Shown: positions 16,471-26,473, counted from the first letter of the stretch. The stretch: 64,000 nt of DNA from Promicromonospora sukumoe (GCF_014137995.1 NZ_JACGWV010000001.1:2790001-2854000), one strand, 5' to 3'. Numbers and translations: made by a program. The notes: generated by a model not told the origin, from the letters alone.

Positions 16471-17507
16471 TGACCGCGACACAGGGCCGCGTGGAGATCC
16501 GCGGGCTGAGCGTCGGGTACGGCGGCCCGCCCGTGCTGGAGCTCGACGAGCTGACGATCGAGGCGGGCGAGTTCCTCTCGGTCCTCGGCCCGTCGGGCTG
16601 CGGCAAGTCGACGCTGCTGTCCGTGCTCGCCGGGTTCGTCGAGCCCACCACGGGGACCGTCCTGATCGACGGCGAGGACGTCACCCACGTGGCGCCGAAC
16701 CGCCGCGAGACGGGCCTGGTGTTCCAGAGCTACGCCCTGTTCCCGCACATGACGGTGCGGCGCAACCTGGAGTACGGGCTGCGCACCCGGCGCGTGCCGC
16801 GCGACGAGCGGGCCGAGCGCGTGCGCGACGCCCTGAAGCTGGTCGACCTCGTCGACTTCGCGGACCGCTACCCGCAGCAGCTCTCCGGCGGGCAGCAGCA
16901 GCGCGTCGCCATCGCCCGCGCGCTGGTCACCCGCCCGCGGGTGCTGCTGCTCGACGAGCCGCTGTCCAACCTCGACGCCAAGCTGCGCCGCCAGATGCGG
17001 CACGAGCTGCGCGAGCTGCAGCGCGAGGTCGGCACCACCACGGTGTTCGTCACCCACGACCAGGCGGAGGCGCTCGCGCTGTCCGACCGGGTCGCGCTGC
17101 TCGCGCACGGCGACCTGGAGCAGCTCGGCACCCCCGAGGAGCTGTACCGCACGCCGCGCACCCGGTTCGCGGCCGACTTCGTGGGCGCCGCGAACCTGCT
17201 GCCGGTGCACGACGGCGACGGCGGGCGCACCGTGCTGGGGCGGCCGGTCCGGCTCGCCGGTGCCGCGGGGGCCACGGTGGCGCTGCGGCCCGAGCACGTG
17301 CGGGTCGTCGAGGCCGGCGGCGACGCCGCCCCGGCGACCGTGCTGTCCGTCGGCTTCGCCGGGGAGCGCTACGAGTACCGCCTGCGCACCGCCGACGGCA
17401 CCGAGCTGCTCGCCAGCCCCGCCGACGGCGGACGGCGCTTCGCCGAGGACGAGAGCGTCGGCCTGACCTGGTCCGACGACGCCCTGCTGCCCCTCGGGGC
17501 GGCCTGA
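16470..17507 (+). CDS. ABC transporter ATPase, PotA type
   Basis: 345 aa. Walker A GPSGCGKST near residue 42, Q-loop VFQSYALFPH, signature LSGGQQQRVAIARAL, Walker B VLLLDEPLSNLD and H-loop VTHDQ. The C-terminal TOBE domain (about 260-345) is typical of PotA/MalK-like import ATPases. The ATG overlaps the binding-protein stop by one base (TGATG). It powers uptake through the two permeases encoded next. Confidence 0.96.
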   Translation: MTATQGRVEIRGLSVGYGGPPVLELDELTIEAGEFLSVLGPSGCGKSTLLSVLAGFVEPTTGTVLIDGEDVTHVAPNRRETGLVFQSYALFPHMTVRRNLEYGLRTRRVPRDERAERVRDALKLVDLVDFADRYPQQLSGGQQQRVAIARALVTRPRVLLLDEPLSNLDAKLRRQMRHELRELQREVGTTTVFVTHDQAEALALSDRVALLAHGDLEQLGTPEELYRTPRTRFAADFVGAANLLPVHDGDGGRTVLGRPVRLAGAAGATVALRPEHVRVVEAGGDAAPATVLSVGFAGERYEYRLRTADGTELLASPADGGRRFAEDESVGLTWSDDALLPLGAA

Positions 17508-17508
17508 C

Positions 17509-18378
17509 GTGGCGGCCACCCGTACGCGTGACCTGCGCGGGCACGTCGCCGCGATCGTGCCCACGGCGTTCGTCGTGGTCGCGTTCCTGCTGCCGCTCGT
17601 CGGGCTGCTCCTGCTGAGCCTGCGGCCCACCGACGAGATGAACAACGTGCTGCCCGGGTTCACCGGCGCGCAGTACGCCGAGGTGTTCGGCACGTCGTAC
17701 CTGTGGGGCTCGGTGGTCGAGAGCCTCTGGCTCGCCGTCCGGGTGAGCCTGACGTGCCTCGTCCTGGCGTTCCCGCTCGCGTGGTACCTCGCGCGGTCGA
17801 CGTCGGCCGTGGGCAAGTCCCTGGTCTTCGTCATCACGCTCTCGCCGCTGCTGACCAGCGAGGTCGTGCGGTCGTTCGGCTGGCGCGTGGTCATGTCGGG
17901 CGAGGGCCCGGTCAACGTGACGCTCCAGGCGCTCGGCCTGATCGACGAGTCCCTGCCGCTGCTGCGCTCCCCGTGGACGGTGTTCCTCGCCGTCGTGCAC
18001 GTGCTGCTGCCGTTCGCGGTGCTGGCCCTGTCCGCGTCGCTCGGCGCGATCGACAACCGGCTGCTGCAGGCGTCGGCCGACCTGGGCGCGGGCGCGCTGC
18101 GCACCTTCCGGTCCGTGGTGCTGCCGCTGGCCACACCGGGCATCGTCGCGGCCACGGTCATCGTCTTCTCCCTGAGCATGGGCGTGTACGTGACGCCGCT
18201 GCTCGTGGGCGGCGCCAACCAGTCGCTGGCCGGGCTCCGCATCCAGACCGAGGCCATGGTCGCCTTCGACCAGCCGCGCGCCGCCGCCCTGAGCTTCGTG
18301 CTGCTCGCCGTCACGCTCGCGGTCTGCGGCCTCGTCGGCCTGCTGGGCCGCCTCGCCGAGAGGGGTCGTCGTGCCTGA
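17509..18378 (+). CDS. ABC transporter permease, PotB type
   Basis: 289 aa, six predicted helices. The EAA-like loop reads QASADLGAGALRTFRSVVLP, as in PotB-type permeases. The GTG start lies one base after the ATPase stop. It forms the translocation channel with the next permease. Confidence 0.94.
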   Translation: MAATRTRDLRGHVAAIVPTAFVVVAFLLPLVGLLLLSLRPTDEMNNVLPGFTGAQYAEVFGTSYLWGSVVESLWLAVRVSLTCLVLAFPLAWYLARSTSAVGKSLVFVITLSPLLTSEVVRSFGWRVVMSGEGPVNVTLQALGLIDESLPLLRSPWTVFLAVVHVLLPFAVLALSASLGAIDNRLLQASADLGAGALRTFRSVVLPLATPGIVAATVIVFSLSMGVYVTPLLVGGANQSLAGLRIQTEAMVAFDQPRAAALSFVLLAVTLAVCGLVGLLGRLAERGRRA

Positions 18379-19195
18379 CCGTCCCGTCCTTCGCGTCACC
18401 GGTGCCGGCCGGGCCCGCGCCCGCCGCGCCCTGACGCTCGTGCCCGTGGTGCTCGTCTGCGCCTTCCTGCTGCTGCCGCTCCTCGTGGTCGCGCTCAGCT
18501 CCTTCAACGCCGCGAACAACTTCCGGTTCCCGCCGGAGGGCCTGAGCCTGCGCTGGTACGCCGAGGTGTTCGGCTCCGCGCAGTGGCTCGACTCCCTGGG
18601 GTACTCGCTGCGGGTCGCGCTGCTCGTGGTGCCCGTCGTCGTCGTGCTGGGCACGCTCGGCGGGTACGCCGTCGGCGCGGGGAACTTCCCCGGACGGCGC
18701 GCGCTCGGCCTGCTGTTCCTGTCCCCCATGGCGGTGCCCGGCGTGATGGTCGGCCTCGCGCTGCTGTACCAGCTCCAGCGCACCGGGCTGGTCGGCTCGG
18801 CGCAGGGCCTGTGGCTTGCGCACCTGGTCGTCACGTTCCCGTTCTGCGTGCGGGTCGTCGCGGTGAGCGCCGCGGCGCTCGACCCGGCGCTCCCCCGGGC
18901 CGCCCGGTCGCTCGGGGCGTCGCCGCTGCGCACCTTCCTGACCGTCACCGTGCCGCTCATGCGGCCGGGGATCGTCGCGGGGGCGTTCCTGGGCGCCGTC
19001 ATCTCGCTCGGCGAGGTCGCGGTGTCCGTGCTGGTGGCGGGCGCCGGCGAGGCGACCGTGCCGGTGCGCATCTACTCCGCGGTGCAGGTCCAGCTCGAAC
19101 CCACCGTCGCGGCCGTCTCGACGCTCCTGCTCCTGGTCAGCGTCGCGACCATCGCCGTGCTCGACCGCACCATCCACGTCTCGAGGTTCCTGTAG
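18371..19195 (+). CDS. ABC transporter permease, PotC type
   Basis: 274 aa, six predicted helices, with the EAA-like loop RAARSLGASPLRTFLTVTVP and the PotC-like NNFRFPPEGLSLRWYAEVF segment near residues 47-65. The GTG start overlaps the PotB-type gene by 8 bases. It completes a PotABCD-like importer upstream of hydantoinase-family genes. Confidence 0.94.
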   Translation: MPDRPVLRVTGAGRARARRALTLVPVVLVCAFLLLPLLVVALSSFNAANNFRFPPEGLSLRWYAEVFGSAQWLDSLGYSLRVALLVVPVVVVLGTLGGYAVGAGNFPGRRALGLLFLSPMAVPGVMVGLALLYQLQRTGLVGSAQGLWLAHLVVTFPFCVRVVAVSAAALDPALPRAARSLGASPLRTFLTVTVPLMRPGIVAGAFLGAVISLGEVAVSVLVAGAGEATVPVRIYSAVQVQLEPTVAAVSTLLLLVSVATIAVLDRTIHVSRFL

Positions 19196-19198
19196 ACC

Positions 19199-21343
19199 AT
19201 GTCGTCCCCCGTGGCTGTCCCCGCACCCCGCCGCCGCTGGCGCATCGGTATCGACGTCGGCGGCACGTTCACCGACCTCGTCGCCGTGCCCGGTGACGGC
19301 ACCTCGTGGTCGCTGGCCGACGCGATCACGCACAAGGTGCCGAGCACGCCGCACGACCCCTCCGAGGGGGTCGAGACGGGGCTCGCGCAGCTCCTGGCGC
19401 GCGGGATCGACGTGGAGGACGTCGCCGCCGTCGCGCACGGCACCACGATCGGGCTGAACGCGATCCTGCAGGGCCGCGTGGCCCGGGCGGCGCTGGTGAC
19501 CAGCGCGGGGCACCGGGACGTGCTGCAGATCGCCCGCGCCCGCATGCCGCGCTCCTTCGACCTGCACGCCACGCCCGGGCGGCCCATCGTGCCGCGCGAG
19601 CACGTGCTGGAGGTGGCGCACCGGTTCGCGGCGGACGGCGCCGCCGTCGGCGCGCTGGGTGCCGACGGGGTGGACGACGCCGAGCTCGCCCGGCTCGTGG
19701 AGCGCCTGACCGCGCTGGCGCCCGAGGTCGTGGCCGTGAGCCTGGTGGGCGGGTACGCCGCGCGCGAGGCCGAGCAGCACCTCGCCGACCGGCTGGCCGC
19801 CGCCCTGGACGTCCCGGTGACGTCGGCCGCGGCCGTGTGGCCCGAGGCCGGCGAGTACGAGCGCACCACGCTCGCGCTCCTGGACGCGCAGATCACGCCG
19901 CTGATGACCGGCTACTTCACCGCGCTGCGCGAGCGGCTGGCGCGCCTGCGGGTCGACGCCCGCGTCTACATCACGACGTCGAACGGCGGCTCGGTGTCCA
20001 TCGAGTCGGCGATGCGCCGGCCCGTGCAGACGGTGCTGTCGGGGCCCGCGGGCGGGGTGTCCGCCGCCGCGACCGCCTGGCCCGGCACGGACATGGTCAC
20101 CGTGGACATGGGCGGCACGAGCAGCGACATCGGCGTGCTGCGCGGCGGCCGCCCCGTGCTCACCACGACCGCCACCGTCGGGCCGCACCCGCTGATGACG
20201 CCCGTCGTCGAGGTGTCCGCGATCGGCGCGGGCGGCGGCTCCGTGATCGGCGCCGACACCTCGGGCGCCCGGCCCGTGCTGCGGGTCGGCCCGGCGAGCG
20301 TCGGCGCGGTACCCGGCCCGGCCGCGTACGGCGCGGGCGGCACGCAGCCCGCGCTGACCGACGCCTACGTGCACGCCGGGGTGATCGACCCGGCGACGTT
20401 CCTGGGCGGCACGTTCCCGCTGCGGGCGGAGCTCGCGACGGGGGCGCTGGCGCGGGTCGCGGAGGACCTCGCCGAGGATTCGGCTGAGGACACGACGGGG
20501 GCCGACGGCGTCGCCGACGCCGCCCTGCGCGTCGCGTCCGCCGGGATGGCCGCGCGGCTGCGGACCGTGCTGGCCGCGCACGGCGAGGTGCCCGAGCGGT
20601 ACACGTTCGTCGCGTTCGGCGGCGCGGGCGGCACGCATGCCGCGCTGCTGGCCGACGAGGTCGGCGTCCGGCGTGTGCTCGTGCCCGCGGCCGCCGGGAC
20701 GTTCTGCGCCCTGGGCGCGGCCATCGCCCCGGTCCGGCGTGACGTCGCGCGCACGGTGCGCACCGCCGTCGTGCCGGAGAACCTGGACGCGCTGACGACG
20801 GCGTCGGCCGGGCTGGAGCGCGAGGTGCTGGACTGGCTGCGCACGCAGGACGTCGGCGCGACGGGGACCGTGACGCTGAGCGCCGACCTGCGGTACGCGG
20901 GCCAGCCGACGACGCTGGAGGTCGTGCTTGCCGAACGTTCGACCGAGGCCGGCCCGGCCGAGACCCTGCGGCTGGACCTCGGGGCGGTGCTGCGGCGCTT
21001 CGCCGAGCAGCACGAACGGGTCCACGGGTTCACCGACGCGACCGCCGTCGTGCGCGCCGAGACGCTGCGCGCGAGTGTCAGCGTGCGCCTCGGCGAGGTG
21101 CGGTCCGGGCACGGCGGCGCGGCGTTCGTGAAGACGGGCGCGCGCGACGTGCGGTACGACGGCACGCCCCGTCCGGCGAGCGTGCACACGCTCGGGGCTG
21201 ACGGCGAGGCGTCGGTGACCGGCCCCGCCGTGATCGAGAAGGCGGACACCACGGTGCTCGTGCCGGCCGGGTGGACCGCGACGAGCGACGACGGCGGGAA
21301 CCTGCACCTGGTGCGGGACGTCACTGACAACGGGGAGGGCTGA
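19199..21343 (+). CDS. hyuA: Hydantoinase/oxoprolinase subunit A (HyuA family)
   Basis: 714 aa, ATP-dependent ring-opening amidohydrolase subunit of the N-methylhydantoinase / 5-oxoprolinase / caprolactamase family. N-terminal hydant_A_N domain with the ASKHA phosphate-binding motif IGIDVGGTFTDLV near 18-30; central hydantoinase_A domain with TVDMGGTSSDIGVLR and EVSAIGAGGGS; C-terminal region from about 515. Start ATG 19199, three bases after the permease stop. It acts with the B subunit encoded next; the pair opens a cyclic imide or lactam using ATP. Which ring is used here is unknown. Confidence 0.93.
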   Translation: MSSPVAVPAPRRRWRIGIDVGGTFTDLVAVPGDGTSWSLADAITHKVPSTPHDPSEGVETGLAQLLARGIDVEDVAAVAHGTTIGLNAILQGRVARAALVTSAGHRDVLQIARARMPRSFDLHATPGRPIVPREHVLEVAHRFAADGAAVGALGADGVDDAELARLVERLTALAPEVVAVSLVGGYAAREAEQHLADRLAAALDVPVTSAAAVWPEAGEYERTTLALLDAQITPLMTGYFTALRERLARLRVDARVYITTSNGGSVSIESAMRRPVQTVLSGPAGGVSAAATAWPGTDMVTVDMGGTSSDIGVLRGGRPVLTTTATVGPHPLMTPVVEVSAIGAGGGSVIGADTSGARPVLRVGPASVGAVPGPAAYGAGGTQPALTDAYVHAGVIDPATFLGGTFPLRAELATGALARVAEDLAEDSAEDTTGADGVADAALRVASAGMAARLRTVLAAHGEVPERYTFVAFGGAGGTHAALLADEVGVRRVLVPAAAGTFCALGAAIAPVRRDVARTVRTAVVPENLDALTTASAGLEREVLDWLRTQDVGATGTVTLSADLRYAGQPTTLEVVLAERSTEAGPAETLRLDLGAVLRRFAEQHERVHGFTDATAVVRAETLRASVSVRLGEVRSGHGGAAFVKTGARDVRYDGTPRPASVHTLGADGEASVTGPAVIEKADTTVLVPAGWTATSDDGGNLHLVRDVTDNGEG

Positions 21344-21346
21344 GCC

Positions 21347-23374
21347 GTGCTGACGACGGTCGAGAAGGACGTCGCCCACACGCGGCTGCAGGCCGCGGTC
21401 GAGGAGATGTGCCTGACCCTGCGGCGCGCGAGCCGCAGCCTGTACGTGCGCGACGCCGCCGACTTCGCGTGCGCCGTCGCCGACCTGTCGGGCCGGTTCG
21501 TCGCCTACCCGCAGGACGTCGGCGTGTCCGGCTTCGTGGGCCTCGACCTGACGCCCGCGATCGAGGCGGCGACGGCGGACGGGCCGCTGGCCCCCGGCGA
21601 CGTCGTGCTGACGAACGACCCGTACCTCTCGGGCGGGCTGTCCACGCACCTCCCGGACGTGCACGCCCTCGCGCCGTTCTTCGACGGCGACGAGCTGGTC
21701 GGCTACGGCTGGGCGTTCGTGCACGTGTCCGACGTCGGCGGGCGCGTGCCCTCCTCCGTGAGCGTGCTCAACGACTCGGTCTTCGCCGAGGGCCTCCGCA
21801 TCCCGCCCCTGCGGTACGTGCGCGCCGGGACCGTGGTGCCCGAGGTGGAGGCGATCCTCGCCGCCAACTCCCGCACGCCCGAGGCCAACCGGGGCGACCT
21901 GCACGCCATGCTCGCCGCGCTGGACACCGGTCGGCGCCGCGTCGGCGAGCTCACCGCCGACCTGGGCCCGGCCGGGTTCGCCGACGTCGGCGAGTTCGCG
22001 CGCGAGCAGAGCGCGGCCCGCGCCCGCAGCGCCCTGCGCACCCTGGCGGACGGCACCTACCGCTTCGAGGACTTCCTCGACAACGACGGCGTCAGCGGCG
22101 TGCCGCTGCGGGTCGTGGTCACGGCCACGGTCGACGACGGCGCCGTGCACCTCGACCTGACCGGCACTGACCCGCAGGTCGAGGCCGCGCTGAACATGGT
22201 GACGTTCGGGCGTGCGCACTCCTGGGTCGTCACGCGGATCTTCGCGCTGATCGGCACGCTGGACCCGGCCGTGCCGCTGAACGGCGGGCTGATGGACGTC
22301 ATCGGCTTCACCGCCCCCGAGGGCACCCTGCTCAACGCGACGGGCACCGCGGCGACGGGCGTGCGGCACGCGACGACGTCGCGCGTCAACGACGTGGTGT
22401 CCGGGGCGCTGGTCCAGGCCGCGCCCGAGGTGCTGCCCGCGGCGTCCAGCGGGCTGGTCGTGCCCGTCGTGTTCGCCGCCGCCGACGGGTCCCGGGTGGA
22501 CGTCGTCGAGCCGATGGTGGGCGGCACGGGCGCGCGGCACGGCGCCGACGGCGCGGACGGGCGCGACTCCGGCATCTCCAACCTGTCGAACAACCCCGTC
22601 GAGACCGTCGAGGCGAACGTCAGCGTCCGTGTGCTGCGGTACGCGCTGCGGACCGACTCCGGCGGCGCCGGGCGGTGGCGCGGCGGCTCCGGCCTGGAGC
22701 TCGAGTTCGAGGCCCTGACCGACGGCGGCCTGCTGGCCCGCGGCCTGGAGCGGCTGCGGTTCCGGCCCTGGGGCTTCGCCGGCGGACGGCCGGGCGCGCT
22801 CACCGAGCTCGTCGTCAACGAGGGCCGGCCCGACGAGCGGCGGCTGTCCGTCGTCGACGTGCACCCGCTGCGCGCGGGCGACCGCGTGGTGCTGCGCACC
22901 TCCGGCGCGGGCGGCTACGGCGACCCCCTGGAGCGGGACACGGAGGCCGTGCTGGCCGACGTCTCCGCCGGGCTGGTGACGGCCGAGGCAGCGGTGGAGG
23001 CGTACGGAGTGGTCGTGCGGGACGGGGTGCTGGACGTGGCCGCGACGTCGGCGGAACGGACGGGGCGTTCCGTTTCGGTGGCTCGGGCGCACTCGCTCGG
23101 TCCCGAGCGGGAGCGCTGGGAGCGGGTCTTCCCGTCCGCGCTCGCCGACCGGCTCGACGTGTATCTGCGCACCCTGCCGACGACGACGCGGGCGGGACGA
23201 CGCCGGGAGATCCTCGGCGGTGTGCTGGTCGGGCTGCCCGAGCGGTTCCCCGGGGTGGCGGCGTCCGAGGAGGAGCTCGTCGCGGCGGAGCGGGCGTTCG
23301 CCGAGGCTGTGGCGGACGTGACGGGCACGGTCGGTGCGGAAGGTGCGCCCGGGTCGTCGTCCGGCGTCGCGTGA
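21347..23374 (+). CDS. hyuB: Hydantoinase/oxoprolinase subunit B (HyuB family)
   Basis: 675 aa, hydantoinase_B domain over most of the length, including the metal-site-type stretches FVAYPQDVGVSGFVG and VVLTNDPYLSGGLSTHLPD, and a glycine-rich end of the core domain RTSGAGGYGDPLERD. It has an extra 110-120 residues after the usual end of the family core. GTG start three bases after hyuA. The stop overlaps the next GTG (GTGA). Confidence 0.92.
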   Translation: MLTTVEKDVAHTRLQAAVEEMCLTLRRASRSLYVRDAADFACAVADLSGRFVAYPQDVGVSGFVGLDLTPAIEAATADGPLAPGDVVLTNDPYLSGGLSTHLPDVHALAPFFDGDELVGYGWAFVHVSDVGGRVPSSVSVLNDSVFAEGLRIPPLRYVRAGTVVPEVEAILAANSRTPEANRGDLHAMLAALDTGRRRVGELTADLGPAGFADVGEFAREQSAARARSALRTLADGTYRFEDFLDNDGVSGVPLRVVVTATVDDGAVHLDLTGTDPQVEAALNMVTFGRAHSWVVTRIFALIGTLDPAVPLNGGLMDVIGFTAPEGTLLNATGTAATGVRHATTSRVNDVVSGALVQAAPEVLPAASSGLVVPVVFAAADGSRVDVVEPMVGGTGARHGADGADGRDSGISNLSNNPVETVEANVSVRVLRYALRTDSGGAGRWRGGSGLELEFEALTDGGLLARGLERLRFRPWGFAGGRPGALTELVVNEGRPDERRLSVVDVHPLRAGDRVVLRTSGAGGYGDPLERDTEAVLADVSAGLVTAEAAVEAYGVVVRDGVLDVAATSAERTGRSVSVARAHSLGPERERWERVFPSALADRLDVYLRTLPTTTRAGRRREILGGVLVGLPERFPGVAASEEELVAAERAFAEAVADVTGTVGAEGAPGSSSGVA

Positions 23375-25467
23375 AGGACACGCACGCGACGCCGGCCGCT
23401 GCAGCGTCGTCGTCGTCGGATGACGCTGGGCCGCTCGATCCGGCGGCGTTCGATGCCGTGATCGTCGGCGGGGGCCCGCGGGCCGTCGCCGTCGTCGCAC
23501 GGCTCGCCGCCAGGCGTCGGCCGGACGCGCCCTGGGGCGCACCGCCGGACGAGGCGCTGGCCGTGCTGCGCGTCGCCGTCGTCGACCGGGTGGAGGTGGG
23601 CGCCGGGGCGACCTGGCGCACCGACCAGTCGCCGCTGCTGCTGAACAACACGTGGGCGGCGCGCACGACAGTGCACGCCGACACCTCGACCCCGATGTCC
23701 GGGCCCGTGGTGACCGGGCCGGACCTGGTCGACTGGGCGCGGGCAGCGACGTCGGACACCGCATCCCGACCGGACACGGCCTGGGCCCGGGACGAGGCGC
23801 GCGGGCTCGGCCCCGGCTCGTACCCGACCCGGCGGCTCCAGGGCGCCTACTACCTGGACCAGCTCCACGAGGCCGCGCGCCGCGGGAGCATCGAGGTGGT
23901 GCCGGTGCACGGGACCGTCGTCGACGTGCGCACGCCCCGGCCCGGGCTGCGCGAGGTCGTGCTCGGCCCGGACCCCGCCACCGCGAGCGCCTCCCCCGCA
24001 CCACGAACCCTGACCGCACCCGTCGTCGTGCTCGCGCAGGGCATGATCCAGGCCCGACGCTCGCCGCGCACCGAGCGGTTCGCCGACGTCGCCCGCGTGC
24101 ACGGCCTGGTCTACGTCGAGCCGGGCATGCCGGCCGAGCGCGACTGGTCCGCCGTGCCGGCCGGCGAGGACGTGCTGGTCGCGGGGCTCGGCGCCAACTT
24201 CTTCGACGTGCTCGCGCTGCTGACCGTGGGGCGCGGCGGTCGCTTCGTCGACGCCGGCACCGGTTCCCCGGTCGATGCTGCCGGCCGCCCCTGCGACGAC
24301 GGCGGCGCCGACGGCCCGCACGCCGGCGACCCCCTGCGCTACGTGCCGAGCGGCGCCGAGCCGCACCTGCTCGCGGGGTCGCGGCGCGGGCTGCCGTACC
24401 GGGGCAAGGGCGCGCTCGCCGACGGGCTGCCCGCGCCCTACGTGGCGTGGATCGCGACGCGCGAGCGGTTCGCGGCCCTGGCGGCCCGCGCGGAGGGGCG
24501 CCCCGTGCTCGACCTGGCGCGCGACGTCTGGCCGCTGCTGGCCGCCGAGCTGGTGCTCGCGCACCTGACGGCGCTCGCCGAGCAGCGCCCGTCCGCGCTT
24601 CGCGAGAACGCCCTGCGCGAGGACCTGACGCCCGACGCGCTCGCCCGGCGGCTCGACGCGGCCGAGGACCCCGTGCGCGAGGCCGCCGCCCTCGTCGTCG
24701 ACCCGGCCGACGCCGTCGACCCCGCTCGCGCCGACCGGCCGCCGCTCGTCTCCCCCGCCGACTGGCCCGCCTGGGTCGAGGGCTGGGTCCGCGCGGAGCA
24801 GGAGTCGGTCGCGTCCCCGGGCACGTCGCCGCGCGCCCGCGTCAACCAGGCCATGGAGACGCTGCGCGGCGAGGTCGCCCGGCTCACCCGGGCGGGCGTG
24901 GTCGACGGCGCGTCCCTGGAGGCGTTCGGCGAGGGTGTGCTCATCCCGCTCGGGCTGGCGCTCGCCTCGGGACCTCCCCCGCGCCGCACGGCCCAGCTCC
25001 TCGCTCTCGTCCGGGCGGGCGTCGTCGAGCTGCTGGGCGAGGACACCCGGATCGCGGTCGAGGACGACGCGTTCGTCGCCACCAGCCGCGTGCGCGACGC
25101 CGTCCGCACCCGGGCGCTGATCGAGACCCGGATGCACCGCGGCGCCGTGACCCCCACCGACGACCCGCTGCTGCGCGCGCTGCTCGACTCGGGCCGGGCC
25201 CGCCGGCACCCGCTGCCGACGGCCGCGGGCGGCACGGTCGAGTCCGACAGCCTCGACGTGACCCGGGACGGCTGCGCGCTCGTGGACGCCGCGGGCACCG
25301 CCGACGACCGGGTCGTCGTGCTGGGCATCCCGGCCGAGGCGGTGCAGCGCGGCTCCGCGATCGGGGCCAGCCCGGGCGTGCCGTCCCCGCTGCTCGCGGG
25401 GGCCGACGTCGCGGCGGCCCGGATTCTCGGCGTCGTGCCTGAGGCCGGACCTACGAACCGGGCCTAG
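23371..25467 (+). CDS. FAD/NAD(P)-binding protein
   Basis: 698 aa, cytosolic. A Ser/Ala-rich start is followed by the dinucleotide-binding motif AVIVGGGPRAVAVVARLA (about 28-46), of the FAD-NAD(P)-binding type found in a family of large uncharacterised oxidoreductases related to ornithine/lysine N-monooxygenases. A second glycine motif VAGLGANFFDVLALL lies near 270. No further catalytic residue can be named. Translationally coupled to hyuB by a GTGA overlap and last in the operon, so it likely modifies the product of the amidase/hydantoinase steps. Its stop overlaps that of the convergent AraC gene inside CTAG. Confidence 0.8.
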   Translation: MKDTHATPAAAASSSSDDAGPLDPAAFDAVIVGGGPRAVAVVARLAARRRPDAPWGAPPDEALAVLRVAVVDRVEVGAGATWRTDQSPLLLNNTWAARTTVHADTSTPMSGPVVTGPDLVDWARAATSDTASRPDTAWARDEARGLGPGSYPTRRLQGAYYLDQLHEAARRGSIEVVPVHGTVVDVRTPRPGLREVVLGPDPATASASPAPRTLTAPVVVLAQGMIQARRSPRTERFADVARVHGLVYVEPGMPAERDWSAVPAGEDVLVAGLGANFFDVLALLTVGRGGRFVDAGTGSPVDAAGRPCDDGGADGPHAGDPLRYVPSGAEPHLLAGSRRGLPYRGKGALADGLPAPYVAWIATRERFAALAARAEGRPVLDLARDVWPLLAAELVLAHLTALAEQRPSALRENALREDLTPDALARRLDAAEDPVREAAALVVDPADAVDPARADRPPLVSPADWPAWVEGWVRAEQESVASPGTSPRARVNQAMETLRGEVARLTRAGVVDGASLEAFGEGVLIPLGLALASGPPPRRTAQLLALVRAGVVELLGEDTRIAVEDDAFVATSRVRDAVRTRALIETRMHRGAVTPTDDPLLRALLDSGRARRHPLPTAAGGTVESDSLDVTRDGCALVDAAGTADDRVVVLGIPAEAVQRGSAIGASPGVPSPLLAGADVAAARILGVVPEAGPTNRA

Positions 25468-26255
25468 GTGCTCGCCGCCGTCGGACGCACCTGGCTCGGA
25501 GCGTAGCCGAAGCGCCGACGGAAGGCCCGGCCGAAGGACCCCGGGTCGAGGAACCCGGAGCGCCGGCACGCCGAGTGCACGCCGTGCCCCCGTTCCAGCA
25601 TGCCGTGCGCGAACTCGAGACGGATCCGCCGCACCTCGGACGCGGGCGACCGCCCGACGTCGGCGAACAGGGCCTGCAGCGAGCGCACCGAGACGTGCGC
25701 CTCGGCGGCGAGGTCGGCCACGGAGAACAGCGGGTCCGCGAACCGTTCGTGGATGATCGCGTACAGCCCGTCGCGCAGCACCGCCCGCGACCGGTGGCGA
25801 GCGGAGGATGTCGGCGCCGCGTCGCGCAGCCGCTCCTCGGCCCGGTGCCGCGCGGCGTCGGAGGCGGTGGGCGTGAAGCTCAGGACCGTCGCGCCCGTGT
25901 CGCTCAGCCTTCGCGTCGACCAGTGCACCGGGCGCGGGTCCCCTTCACGCGTGACGAACCATTCCTGGCCCTGGTGCTCCATTCCCTGCGCGCAGATGAT
26001 CGGACATTCATCGGGCGGATAGGAGGTCCCGTCGAGCCGGTTGCGGTGCAGCAACTCATGACTGGGACCGCCGACAAGATCGACGTCATTGCGGTAACCG
26101 AGGAAAGAGACCGCTGCCCTGTTGGCGACGACCACGGACCCTTCCGGTCCGATGACCCACAACGGGACGGGAGCCTCACTCACCACGTCCGCGAGGAGAA
26201 GCCAGTCGGCAGCAGGTTCGACGGTGGGTGTCAGGTAGTGCGTCATTCCGGCCAT
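25464..26255 (-). CDS. AraC family regulator with PAS-like sensor domain
   Basis: 263 aa. A PAS-like fold spans about residues 20-115 (APVPLWVIGPEGSVVVANRA; FVTREGDPRPVHWSTRRLSD), followed by the AraC DNA-binding domain about 160-260 (FSVADLAAEAHVSVRSLQAL; RRSGFLDPGSFGRAFRRRFG). GGAGGAG just before the ATG at 26255 fixes the start; an upstream extension would be non-homologous and Arg-rich. It is divergent from cyanase and FNT genes, so it is the probable activator of cyanate use, in the role LysR-type CynR has in E. coli. The ligand is unknown. Confidence 0.88.
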   Translation of the reverse strand: MAGMTHYLTPTVEPAADWLLLADVVSEAPVPLWVIGPEGSVVVANRAAVSFLGYRNDVDLVGGPSHELLHRNRLDGTSYPPDECPIICAQGMEHQGQEWFVTREGDPRPVHWSTRRLSDTGATVLSFTPTASDAARHRAEERLRDAAPTSSARHRSRAVLRDGLYAIIHERFADPLFSVADLAAEAHVSVRSLQALFADVGRSPASEVRRIRLEFAHGMLERGHGVHSACRRSGFLDPGSFGRAFRRRFGYAPSQVRPTAAST

Positions 26256-26379
26256 CGGCTCCTCCGTCCTCCCGGGGACTCCGTTCTTCCGGGGACCGTA
26301 CGCGCCGGGCGATCCCGCATCCGTTGCGCCGACGTTTCCCGCTCGTAAAAGGGCGCTCCTGCTTCGTTTTCTGCGCAGT

Positions 26380-26395
26380 GCCGTTCGCAAACGGC
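26380..26395. promoter_or_regulatory. Inverted repeat GCCGTT-CGCA-AACGGC
   Basis: A 6-bp-arm inverted repeat about 80 bases before cynS in the AraC-cynS divergent gap (26256-26473). Candidate operator only; the rest of the gap holds the promoters and, before cynS, the ribosome site CCGGAG. Confidence 0.35.
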
Positions 26396-26473
26396 CTAGG
26401 GAATCGCGGCGCTCTTCGGTGAGGTGGAGGCAGACGGGCGGTACCCGACCGCCTCTTTCCGACCGGAGATCAG

